64,000 nt of DNA from Persicobacter diffluens (GTDB lineage: Bacteria; Bacteroidota; Bacteroidia; Cytophagales; Cyclobacteriaceae): assembly GCF_036244895.1 (NCBI RefSeq), contig NZ_BQKE01000001.1:1426001-1490000 (forward strand). Direction: 5' to 3'. The notes beneath the pieces are model-generated. The model made no database searches and was not told the origin of the DNA. It saw nothing but the letters and a program-made list of their open reading frames with translations. A program made the translations under genes and the position numbers. This document shows, in pieces, positions 55,145-63,138 of the stretch (position 1 is its first letter; every line of letters starts with the position of its first letter).

Positions 55145-55350
55145 AATTTGAGCCATTTAAGGTTAATGAAGTCGCCTATTATTAACAGGTAATAAACTGT
55201 TAGGGTGGCTTCCAAAACCGTTCGTTGAGTGATTAGACCTGATTTTTGGCCATAGGGAGGCGGTGCTTACCGAACTATTTAGTAATGCTTACTCCCAGCT
55301 TACTATTGCCGTCATTACTTCTGAGTTGTGAATGGTTTCTTAGTATTTTC
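55145..55350 (+). other. Possible non-coding transcript before an orphan terminator
   Basis: About 200 bases with no coding frame, ending at the strong terminator 55351-55384. It contains short inverted segments such as TAAGCATTACT with AGTAATGCTTA. No known RNA family recognised. May simply be the tail of the upstream transcript. Confidence 0.25.
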
Positions 55351-55384
55351 AAAAGGCAGAGATTGAGATTCTGCCTTTTTTTTT
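55351..55384 (+). terminator. Orphan intrinsic terminator
   Basis: AAAAGGCAGA, loop, TCTGCCTTTTTTTTT. The nearest plus-strand gene ends 560 bases upstream, with repeat A10 between. Confidence 0.85.
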
Positions 55385-55422
55385 AACCCAATACAATCAT
55401 ATTAGACCCGGAGTATTTATGC

Positions 55423-55640
55423 TTTACCAGTATAATTCATGCTTAGATCCTCGTTTAACCGCAAGGCGTGAAAAATGAAGGAATTTTTCCTATTTCATTT
55501 TTTCCAAGGAAGCTGATGAATGAGGAGAAAGCAAGCATAACCAAATATGGGCTGTTTAAAAACATCATAAATACGCCAAATATTGATTATAATACTTTTA
55601 TTAGGTATTTCTAAAAATGCTAGCGAATAATTCCAACTAA
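55423..55640 (+). repeat. Family A intergenic repeat, copy A11
   Basis: 218 bp from TTACCAGTATAATTCATGC to GCGAATAATTCCAACTAA; core CCTATTTCATTTTTTCCA and GAGGAGAAAGCAAGC. The last bases overlap the stop codon (55637-55639) of the minus-strand M1 peptidase gene. Confidence 0.78.
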
Positions 55641-58201
55641 GATGGTACCCAGGGAGAGTGCCATTGGCTAACTCTGCGATTGTAGTCCACCGCCTGCAGG
55701 ATTTTATTCCGAAGTTTTGGAGGGTAATCCGGATTTTGATTGAGAAAGCCATCCACCAGACTTATATTTTCTTGCTGCATATGTCCCCAAAAGCCTGCAG
55801 CCACCCATCCTTTTGGGAAGAAAATATCGCCCGTCTCTTTTACCTCAATGATTTCCTCCAATAAGGCGGGCAGGTGTTGGGCAGAACTATTCGCCCGCAA
55901 GGGGTGGTTAATAAGCTTCAGGCCTTCTAGTACCCAGGGTTCTTTCGTTCGATACTCAGGAAGAAGCAGTTGATTAAAAAAGGCAGATCGCACCTCAGGC
56001 TCCGCAGCACAGGCGGGTTTTAAGAAGGACCATTTACGTATTTTGTCCTCATTTTTTAAAGATTGATCAATCAGGATTTCAATGTTAGCGGCCTTTTCTG
56101 GCATTCGGACCATGAGATTCATGCCCATTTCCATTAAGTCATTTTCAGAGAAGCCCCAACTATCCAGCGCTTGCTTATTTTCCATCAACCGCAGTTCCTG
56201 TTGTAGCCATTCAGGCTGTTCTCCCAGGGTGAAAATACCTTTTAGGAGCGTCCTGTTCGCCGGGGATTTTTCCGATTTTAAAACCTCCTGGAAAATTTGG
56301 TATAAGGTTGCCTGCCATTTTGCTCTTTCCCTCTCAGGCAGAAAGCCCCAGTAATCTTGTTTCAAATATCGAAGCATTAATTGCTGAACCAAAGGGGAGC
56401 TTTCCTTTGGTAAATGGTGGGTGAGTAGTTTTAAATATTGCTCAGGCTCTAAGTCATTATTTAAAACCATTTCCCGAAGATTGGTAATGGTAATAGCCCT
56501 GTGGATGGGTTCAGGAAGGGTGGAAAAATTAGCGATGATTTTATCCCTGAGTTGAGGATGAAAGCGAAAATAGCCATATCCGTAGCCTGAAATATCAGGT
56601 AATATCCAGACGTTTTCCCGCTCTGGTATGGGGAAGGAGAAGCTATCGGATAGCCGATAAGGCATGGCAATCATTTTTTCTCCATCCCAAAGGCCGGCGA
56701 CCAATTCCTGATCCCACAGGCCTTCAGTGGGGCCTTTTTGAGAAATGATAACCCTGTGGTCCTTCAATTGGATGTCTATGGTAGGCATGCCCTTGGATTT
56801 TATCCATGCATTGTTCCAGTTATTCAAGTCAAGTCCCATGCCGGCTTGTTCGTCCAGAATTTTTATTAAGCCATCCCAGGAGGCGTTGCCATAGGCATAA
56901 GATTTTAAGTATTTTTGCAAACCCTGTTGAAAAGATTCCGCCCCCATTTGGAGTTCCAGTTGCTTCATCGTAACCGGTGCTTTTTTATAGATAATATTGC
57001 CATAAACGCTACCGGCCTCAGATAAATTGTCTAATTCCTGAGCAATCGGGTGGCTCCCTAATGAGCGGTCCTCCTCATAAGCGGAGGGGATATGATTTAA
57101 AAAGAAAAGCAGGCCATGGTCCACTTCCGGGAATTGGGGATTGGACATTTTTGCCGCCATAAAATTGGCAAATACTTCTTTGAGCCAGACATCATCAAAC
57201 CATTCCATGGTGACCAAATTCCCAAACCACATGTGTGCGACTTCATGCCCAATGAGGGAGGACCGCCTGAGTAGTTCCGACTGGCTTGCCGGTGCACTGA
57301 GCATCAGTTGTGACTCCCGATATTGGATGGCGCCCACATGCTCCATGCCTCCATACTGAAATGGAGGAATTAGGGCGAAGTCCAGTTTCTTAAAGGGAAA
57401 CGGGATATTGGTATAATCTTCCAGCCATTTAATATTTGAGGTATGCAAGTCAAAAATAGCCTGAATATTCTGTGCTCTTTTGGCCGGGTCTTTAATGCGA
57501 TGCAACATGGTCATTTTATCTTCCCGAAACTGGGTACTGTCCGTAAAAAAAACTCCCGCTGCAAATGAGTACAGATAAGTACTCATCGGGCCTGCACTTT
57601 CGAAGGTGAGTTGTTTCACTCCCCGATGAATCGTTTCTGAAATAAGCTTTCCTCCGCTGATGGCGGTGAAATTTTCGGGCATTCTTAAAGTATTGGTGAA
57701 GTAGGCTTTAAGATCAGGTTGATCAAAGCAGGGGAAAACCGTAGAAGCTTTGGCCGGGACAAAGAGGGTATAAATTAAATCTTCGGAACAATTAAGGCCT
57801 CCGCGACCAGCTTTTCCGCTTATTTCTATTTTTTGATGTCCTGAAGCAAGGCTTTGAGCTGGAAGGATGAGGTGATCTCCCGCAAATTTAATGGTTTCTG
57901 GGCGATCATTGATATTCACCAAGTCAATAAGGCTGGTGTCCGCCTGAAAGTCTAGCCAGACATCATCAGTCCCAAAGTAGTCAAAGCTAATGAGTGCTGT
58001 GAAAAAAATGTCCTCCATGGGGCCCTGATGAAAGTCAAAAGTAATATGATAGGTCAGCTTACTGATTTCATTTTTTCGCTTTTCTGCCAATTCCTTACTT
58101 ACTCCTGAAGTAGGTAGATTGATATTATTCTCAGGTAAGGCTAACTGGCAATTTGTTAGGAAAATGATAAAAAATAGACATAATAAGTGAGAATATTTCA
58201 T
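55637..58201 (-). CDS. M1 family zinc aminopeptidase, lipoprotein
   Basis: 854 residues. Lipoprotein signal MKYSHLLCLFFIIFLTNC (Cys18). The M1 catalytic domain has the substrate-binding GGMEH motif (284-288, in place of GAMEN), zinc motif HEVAH (319-323) and the third zinc ligand Glu342 in WLKEVFANF. Cleaves N-terminal residues from peptides. The C-terminal helical domain follows to residue 854. The stop codon lies in the outer end of repeat A11. Confidence 0.93.
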   Translation of the reverse strand: MKYSHLLCLFFIIFLTNCQLALPENNINLPTSGVSKELAEKRKNEISKLTYHITFDFHQGPMEDIFFTALISFDYFGTDDVWLDFQADTSLIDLVNINDRPETIKFAGDHLILPAQSLASGHQKIEISGKAGRGGLNCSEDLIYTLFVPAKASTVFPCFDQPDLKAYFTNTLRMPENFTAISGGKLISETIHRGVKQLTFESAGPMSTYLYSFAAGVFFTDSTQFREDKMTMLHRIKDPAKRAQNIQAIFDLHTSNIKWLEDYTNIPFPFKKLDFALIPPFQYGGMEHVGAIQYRESQLMLSAPASQSELLRRSSLIGHEVAHMWFGNLVTMEWFDDVWLKEVFANFMAAKMSNPQFPEVDHGLLFFLNHIPSAYEEDRSLGSHPIAQELDNLSEAGSVYGNIIYKKAPVTMKQLELQMGAESFQQGLQKYLKSYAYGNASWDGLIKILDEQAGMGLDLNNWNNAWIKSKGMPTIDIQLKDHRVIISQKGPTEGLWDQELVAGLWDGEKMIAMPYRLSDSFSFPIPERENVWILPDISGYGYGYFRFHPQLRDKIIANFSTLPEPIHRAITITNLREMVLNNDLEPEQYLKLLTHHLPKESSPLVQQLMLRYLKQDYWGFLPERERAKWQATLYQIFQEVLKSEKSPANRTLLKGIFTLGEQPEWLQQELRLMENKQALDSWGFSENDLMEMGMNLMVRMPEKAANIEILIDQSLKNEDKIRKWSFLKPACAAEPEVRSAFFNQLLLPEYRTKEPWVLEGLKLINHPLRANSSAQHLPALLEEIIEVKETGDIFFPKGWVAAGFWGHMQQENISLVDGFLNQNPDYPPKLRNKILQAVDYNRRVSQWHSPWVPS

Positions 58202-58397
58202 GGGTAATTGGGCTGGTTTATGGCAGTGAATAAACCTTTTCTTTTTTACAAATCAAAGCCAAATCGTTCAGTGACCGTCAGAGGGGGAAGTTTTAAAAAA
58301 AAGCAAATGACCGCTGGTCAGTGGGTTACTATTTAACGTTATGAAATATATACATATGAATAAATTGGTATAATTTCTCACTTTAAACTCCACCGTT

Positions 58398-58868
58398 ATG
58401 CAACGTCACGTGATTTTTCTTACAAACGGCATGTTTTCTACCACCACGCGGTTTGGATTGATCTTTATTGTTGGATTATTTCTGGTTCTGACCGGTGCGT
58501 TTAACCTCAGTTTTTTTGGTGGTTTAGACGGCTTATATATTGTTCTGAATATTATTGCCCTAGTCGCAGGGGCTATTTTATTAATTGACGCCTGGTTACT
58601 CCGACCCGGATCCGATTCTATGCCTCGGGTAGAGGTGGATGATCACCACATTTTGGTGGTCAATGATGAATTGGTAGGAAAAGAGGAATTATGGCCGGAT
58701 GAAATTGCCTCCATTCAATTAGCGGCCTATGAGATTATTGTGGATTATAAAGAAAAAGAGCGATTAATCATTTCGATCAACACGGAGGATGTTGATACTT
58801 CCAAAGACGTCAAAATGGCCGTGAAAGAATTCTGTGAAGTTCACAATATTCCACTTAGTGGCGGCTGA
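58398..58868 (+). CDS. Small membrane protein, unknown
   Basis: 156 residues from ATG 58398. Two hydrophobic segments (FGLIFIVGLFLVLTGAFNL and LYIVLNIIALVAGAILLIDAWLL) precede a soluble about 85-residue domain of alternating strands (VEVDDHHILVVNDELVGKEELWPDEIASIQLAAYEIIVDYKEKERLIISIN), which may be PH-like. Family not recognised. A strong terminator follows. Confidence 0.72.
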   Translation: MQRHVIFLTNGMFSTTTRFGLIFIVGLFLVLTGAFNLSFFGGLDGLYIVLNIIALVAGAILLIDAWLLRPGSDSMPRVEVDDHHILVVNDELVGKEELWPDEIASIQLAAYEIIVDYKEKERLIISINTEDVDTSKDVKMAVKEFCEVHNIPLSGG

Positions 58869-58895
58869 TAAACAATAGCGTATTAAATAAAAAAC

Positions 58896-58926
58896 AAAGC
58901 CATCGATTGATATCGATGGCTTTTCC
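58896..58926 (+). terminator. Terminator of gene 58398-58868
   Basis: AAAGCCATCGAT, loop TGAT, ATCGATGGCTTTT. Confidence 0.88.
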
Positions 58927-59090
58927 TTTAACACCTTTTTCGAACGGAAAATCAGCAAACTAGAGTTGTTCAGTCTCTAGCTTTCAACAAGAGTAAATTT
59001 AGAAGCTTTTTCTTTATTATGAAAAAAGCGGGTCATTTTTTTTAATAAATTTTAAAAACTCAAGCCTAAATCACGCTTTCTTTTGCGAAT

Positions 59091-59696
59091 TTATTTGGTC
59101 TCATGCCATTTAATCGTACAGCCAATTGCTTTGGAGCTGGTTTTAGTGATCGCTTTCCCTGCTATTAAGGCTTCCAGCGCATCAGCTAAGTATAATTTGT
59201 CGGCCTGAGTGGCATTTTTGGCGTTATTATCAATTGCTCCGATATATTTTACTACATAATCTGTTCCCTCTTTTTGTAGTAAATAGACATGCGGTGTTCG
59301 GGTGGCGCCATATGTTTTGGCCATTTTTGAATCCTTATCAACTAAATAGGGAAAAGTGAAGCCCTTTTCTTTGGACCGCTGAATCATTTCCTGATATCCA
59401 TCGGCCGGTTCAATTTTCGGGTCATTAGGATTTAGCGCCACCACGGGATAGCCAATGCCTTTATATTTTTTATCTAAGGCGATGATGCGGTCCTCATATA
59501 ATTTTGCGTAAGGGCAATGGTTACAGGTGAAAATAACGATAGCGCCTTTATTGTCCGAAAGGTCAGCTAATGACATCATTTTACCATCAATATTTTTAAG
59601 GCTAAAGTCGGAAGCCTTATCGCCAATTTCATAACCTTCCGCCATTCCGATAAAGGGTAAAAGCGCAAGCAGTAATACTAAAATGGAATTTTTCAT
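59091..59696 (-). CDS. Secreted thioredoxin-fold peroxiredoxin-like protein
   Basis: 201 residues from ATG 59696 (frame open to 59720). Signal peptide MKNSILVLLLALLPFIGMAEG. The AhpC/TSA-redoxin-like domain opens GDKASDFSLKNIDGKMMSLADLSDNKGAIVIFTCNHCPYA; the CNHC pair is a thioredoxin-like redox motif. A cis-Pro region RTPHVYLL follows. Probably a periplasmic thiol protein. It starts 10 bases after the stop of the TlpA-like gene, so they are an operon. Confidence 0.88.
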   Translation of the reverse strand: MKNSILVLLLALLPFIGMAEGYEIGDKASDFSLKNIDGKMMSLADLSDNKGAIVIFTCNHCPYAKLYEDRIIALDKKYKGIGYPVVALNPNDPKIEPADGYQEMIQRSKEKGFTFPYLVDKDSKMAKTYGATRTPHVYLLQKEGTDYVVKYIGAIDNNAKNATQADKLYLADALEALIAGKAITKTSSKAIGCTIKWHETK

Positions 59697-59706
59697 GATT
59701 AAAATT

Positions 59707-60180
59707 TTATGGTTGGTCAATGATTGAAAGAATTTCCTGTTCCGTCATTTTGCCTTCGTGAAAAGTGATTTTACCCTTTGGGCTGATAAACAAGGTGGCC
59801 GGAATGGCACCGGACCACTGTTCATTAACCTTTGTAATGATCGGGTCAAGGTCAGTTTCATCCAATAGGTATAAACTGGATTTCAGGGCTTTCTTTTGGG
59901 CAAAGTTTTTGACTTTTTTGTCCAGTTCTTCAATGAAGTCCATACTGACCAGATGCACTTCCACCTGCTCCATTTTGTTCACGGATTCAAAGGCAGGTAA
60001 TTCTTCTATGCAGGGTCTGCACCAGGTCGCCCAAAAGTTGATGATTTTGGTCTTTCCCTCAGGGGATGATTCCGCTAACTGATAAAGTTGTTCTTTTTTA
60101 ATCACCTGAATGTCCTGAGCCTGAAGCTGGACAATGGATGTCGTAAAAGAAAGCAGGAGTAGAAATAATAATCTTTTCAT
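59707..60180 (-). CDS. TlpA/ResA-like periplasmic thioredoxin
   Basis: 157 residues. Signal peptide MKRLLFLLLLSFTTSIVQLQAQ. The redox motif is FWATWCRPCIEE (CxxC as CRPC) and the cis-Pro is in AIPATLFISPKG. This family reduces disulfides in periplasmic proteins, often for cytochrome maturation. First gene of a two-gene operon with the redoxin after it. Confidence 0.9.
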   Translation of the reverse strand: MKRLLFLLLLSFTTSIVQLQAQDIQVIKKEQLYQLAESSPEGKTKIINFWATWCRPCIEELPAFESVNKMEQVEVHLVSMDFIEELDKKVKNFAQKKALKSSLYLLDETDLDPIITKVNEQWSGAIPATLFISPKGKITFHEGKMTEQEILSIIDQP

Positions 60181-60232
60181 GTGTTTTGGGGGATAATTTC
60201 AAAAATTGCTGTCAATGGAAAGGTCAGTTGCC

Positions 60233-61024
60233 TTACCATTGTAAAAATATAAAATATAATGAAATGGGAATTACCGCGCTAAGAAGGTTGACCAGATCAT
60301 TATCCATCCATGAAAAACCTGCGCTTAAAATGGTGGCTTGTCCATGACAAAAAGTTTTTTCCGTAATATGCCCTTTCGGGCAGTGGTACTTAGCTTGAAA
60401 GGTGTCTCCTAAAACGCTATCAATGAGACTGCCTAAAAAGCTAATCAATATGACAGTGAATAGGAGGTGGGTGCTCCCTATGCAGATGAAATACAGTAAT
60501 CCCATTAAACAAGCCCCTAGCAGCGCGCCCCAGATTCCAGCCAGGCTGACGCCACCGGATAAGCCCTGGGGAATCGGCTTGCCACTCAACAGGTGGAACG
60601 TTCTCCTTTTTTTCAGGGTACCTATTTCCGTGGCCATGGTATCGGACAAATGGATGCCAATAGCGGAGAAATAGGCCGGCCATATTTTTTCAATAGGAAG
60701 GAAGTAAACCAACGCAAGACAAAGCGTGGGAATCAATGCATTGGCGATTACCTGTATGCCTTTTCGTGGTCCGGATCTCGCATTGAACCGTTCAGAATCC
60801 GGATTGAGTTTCATTTTAATTTTACTCAAAATACTTCCAAGGAAAAAAAAGAGAAGCATGGGGACGTCTGCCTGCCAGCCTCCCCAAAAATGGATCAGAC
60901 CACCAAAAAGGATCATCACAGCTAAAGCGGAGAGGTCAATGCTTTTTTTGGAAAGGGCATAGGTGCCTATTCCCAAGGAAAAGGGAAGGCCGAGCCAGGG
61001 GTATAATGAAGAAAACAGTTCCAA
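60233..61024 (-). CDS. DUF92 family membrane protein
   Basis: 263 residues with about seven membrane helices. Diagnostic segments: NARSGPRKGIQVIANA, HLSDTMATEIGTL and GKPIPQGLSGGVSLAGIWGALLGA. DUF92 proteins are related to phytyl-phosphate kinase (VTE6) of plants; the bacterial role is not established. It follows on the minus strand 50 bases after the TlpA-like gene start, as a separate unit or upstream operon gene. Confidence 0.88.
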   Translation of the reverse strand: MELFSSLYPWLGLPFSLGIGTYALSKKSIDLSALAVMILFGGLIHFWGGWQADVPMLLFFFLGSILSKIKMKLNPDSERFNARSGPRKGIQVIANALIPTLCLALVYFLPIEKIWPAYFSAIGIHLSDTMATEIGTLKKRRTFHLLSGKPIPQGLSGGVSLAGIWGALLGACLMGLLYFICIGSTHLLFTVILISFLGSLIDSVLGDTFQAKYHCPKGHITEKTFCHGQATILSAGFSWMDNDLVNLLSAVIPISLYFIFLQW

Positions 61025-61385
61025 CTCAGGTCATTTTTTAATTTTTCCCTACTTCTAAAATAACAGTTTTGCAGGGATAAATAAGTTTTTGGGGCAATAT
61101 ATAATGTTTAAGGATTTGGTCAATATAGAAGCACGCTTGAATTTGTTTGCTGCCTGAGCGGTAAAAATAGGATGCGTGAGGCTTATTTAATGCAATCTTG
61201 GCCCAGAAATCAAATGCCTGTCGGGATTTATAGTCCGGGTAATTTGTCCTGTTTCATTTCAAGGGGCGAAAATGACCAATTTCTCAAGGAAAATTGTGTG
61301 CTGAAATTACACCCTTAACCGACAGGGAGTAAGGAACAAGCGGTGGGGAAATTGCTTTTGCTAGTAAAATTAATTGAAAAAACAT
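61025..61385. other. Gap between DUF92 and PUR-HTH genes
   Basis: About 360 bases with no supported gene or repeat. It carries the divergent promoters of both flanking genes; none clear. Confidence 0.35.
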
Positions 61386-61814
61386 ATGGCAACTCAATTA
61401 GAAAAATTGAAAGTAGGGAAGAGCATTTATTTTTTCGATGTATCAGAAACTAAAACAGGGTCGATGGTGCTCAATATTGTAGAGTCCAGAAGAAATGGAG
61501 AAAAATTTGACAGGACGAAACTGACTTTGTTTGATGAGGACATCATCAAATTTGCGCAGTCCATGGTAGCGGTGGTGGGCAAATTGGACCCCATAGGCAG
61601 GAATCTTCGGGAAGAGGAGGACAGGGTACATGCTATTCGTGATAAATATCCGAATGCATTTAAGGTTTGGTCACAAAAAGATGATTTAGATCTTACGGCC
61701 ATGTTTATGGATCAACTAAGTATTGAGCAAATTTCTGAACGCTTGGGCAGAGCTCCTAAAGCAATATCCATTCGGATGGAAAAGCTGGAGTTGCATCAAA
61801 ATTTATTAGAATAG
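61386..61814 (+). CDS. PUR-like (DUF3276) domain fused to a C-terminal HTH
   Basis: 142 residues from ATG 61386 (frame open to 61374). Residues 10-70 (GKSIYFFDVSETKTGSMVLNIVESRRNGEKFDRTKLTLFDEDIIKFAQSMVAVV) resemble the PUR/DUF3276 proteins of Bacteroidota, a single-strand nucleic acid binding fold. After a linker, residues 100-140 (WSQKDDLDLTAMFMDQLSIEQISERLGRAPKAISIRMEKLEL) form a helix-turn-helix of the type that ends in AIxxRxxKL. This suggests a nucleic-acid-binding regulator. Named role unknown. Confidence 0.78.
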   Translation: MATQLEKLKVGKSIYFFDVSETKTGSMVLNIVESRRNGEKFDRTKLTLFDEDIIKFAQSMVAVVGKLDPIGRNLREEEDRVHAIRDKYPNAFKVWSQKDDLDLTAMFMDQLSIEQISERLGRAPKAISIRMEKLELHQNLLE

Positions 61815-61852
61815 GGTGGTTAGTTCTTTCTTTACGGAGAGGGTTAATGGGT

Positions 61853-61884
61853 AAAGGGGAGCAGCAATGCTCCCCTTTTTTTTA
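61853..61884. terminator. Terminator between PUR-HTH and tonB genes
   Basis: AAAGGGGAGC, loop AGCAAT, GCTCCCCTTT, then a T run; convergent genes. Confidence 0.88.
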
Positions 61885-62724
61885 GGCGATTTTAAAAACA
61901 ATAGGCAGTACCATCCTCACCCGTACCGGGACACCTCTTTGTTTTCCAGGATCCCACTTAGGGGATGCGGAGATGACTCTTTTGGCTTCCTCATCACAGC
62001 CTCCTCCTATACCTTTCACCACTTCTACTTGCGTAATGGAGCCATCTTTTTCTACCACAAACTGAACAAATACGCGTCCCGAAATGCCCATTCTACGAGC
62101 TTGCGCAGGGTACTTTATCGCCTTCGAAACATATTGATAGAATTCCCCTACTCCTCCGGGGAAATCGGGTTTTTCTTCCACGATAGTGAATATCTCTTCT
62201 ATTACTTCTTCTTCAGGAGCTTCTTCAAAAACCACTTCCGAAATTTTCTGATCGGGTATTTGAGTGGTTTCGGAGAAATCAATATCCAAATCAACATCCA
62301 CAACTTCTTGCAGAACAACATCATCAGGGATCTCAATGATGTTGACATTAGCACTAAGTTTAGGCTTTGGAGGCGGAGCCTGCTGGCTTAAAGGAATTTC
62401 TTCTACCTCAAAATAGGCAGTCTCCGTGATGACTTCTTCCTGCATAATATTTTGAACGGGGGTTTGGTATTCAAAAACCAAAACGACCAATAGCAGGCTG
62501 ATGACCAGGCCGATACTAAAATATAGGGGGAGCGCATTGGCTTCTTTGCCTTCCTTGTCTTTTTTGAACTGCATCCACTCTGCAACTCCTTCTTTTATTT
62601 TTCGTTTCCGAACAATTTTATCTAATTGATTGGATGCCTTTTCGGGCTCCTCATGATAGTGTTTTGGAGGTTGGTAGAAATGAGGAAAGGGGTTGTGGGC
62701 AATAGTTTTCATAGTTGTGGGCAT
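61882..62724 (-). CDS. tonB: TonB energy transducer
   Basis: 280 residues (second ATG at 62712). Cytoplasmic N-terminus of about 65 residues, one membrane helix (ALPLYFSIGLVISLLLVVLVF), a Pro/Glu-rich periplasmic spacer (QQAPPPKPK, EEAPEEEVIEE) and the C-terminal TonB domain (about 195-280: KAIKYPAQARRMGISGRVFVQFVVEKDGSITQVEVVKGIGGGCDEEA). TonB passes proton-motive energy from ExbBD to outer membrane receptors, such as the two encoded in this window. exbBD are not here. The long cytoplasmic N-terminus is common in this phylum. Confidence 0.93.
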   Translation of the reverse strand: MPTTMKTIAHNPFPHFYQPPKHYHEEPEKASNQLDKIVRKRKIKEGVAEWMQFKKDKEGKEANALPLYFSIGLVISLLLVVLVFEYQTPVQNIMQEEVITETAYFEVEEIPLSQQAPPPKPKLSANVNIIEIPDDVVLQEVVDVDLDIDFSETTQIPDQKISEVVFEEAPEEEVIEEIFTIVEEKPDFPGGVGEFYQYVSKAIKYPAQARRMGISGRVFVQFVVEKDGSITQVEVVKGIGGGCDEEAKRVISASPKWDPGKQRGVPVRVRMVLPIVFKIA

Positions 62725-63138
62725 TAAATGAAAAATATATATATAAGCACTCTTGCGAGTGTTAGAGCCTCAACTATGAATAAAATTTTCAGCTAATATT
62801 CTACTTTTATATACGTAAAATGTAAGCCGGTAGGATAAGGTAATTTAAAAAATCGGGAATTTTCTTTATAGGCTTTTTCTAAGTTGATCAGGGTCATGAA
62901 AATTCCTGTTTTTTTGTCGGTTATTATGATTTGTTCTTAGGTTTGTGAAGGTATTTTAGGTAAAATGCCCAGTTTCAGGAGATTGAAGAATATATTGGGT
63001 TCCAGGTAAAGAGACGGGATAGAGGAGGAGTTGAATTCATCTGGGGCTTTTATTTTTCCGTCATAATTTTAATTTTTCCGGGAATCACAGGCTTTGCATT
63101 CTGATATTGTCTAAATTGCAGCGAAATTATTTTTACAT
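62725..63138. other. Gap between tonB and cytochrome gene
   Basis: About 410 AT-rich bases holding divergent promoters. No gene, repeat or clear promoter box seen. Confidence 0.4.

Noticed and set aside
61025..61385. Further family A copy
   Set aside because: A few short matches (CCGGGTAAT, CATTTCAAGG) but no end pair and no core; below the level of the accepted copies.
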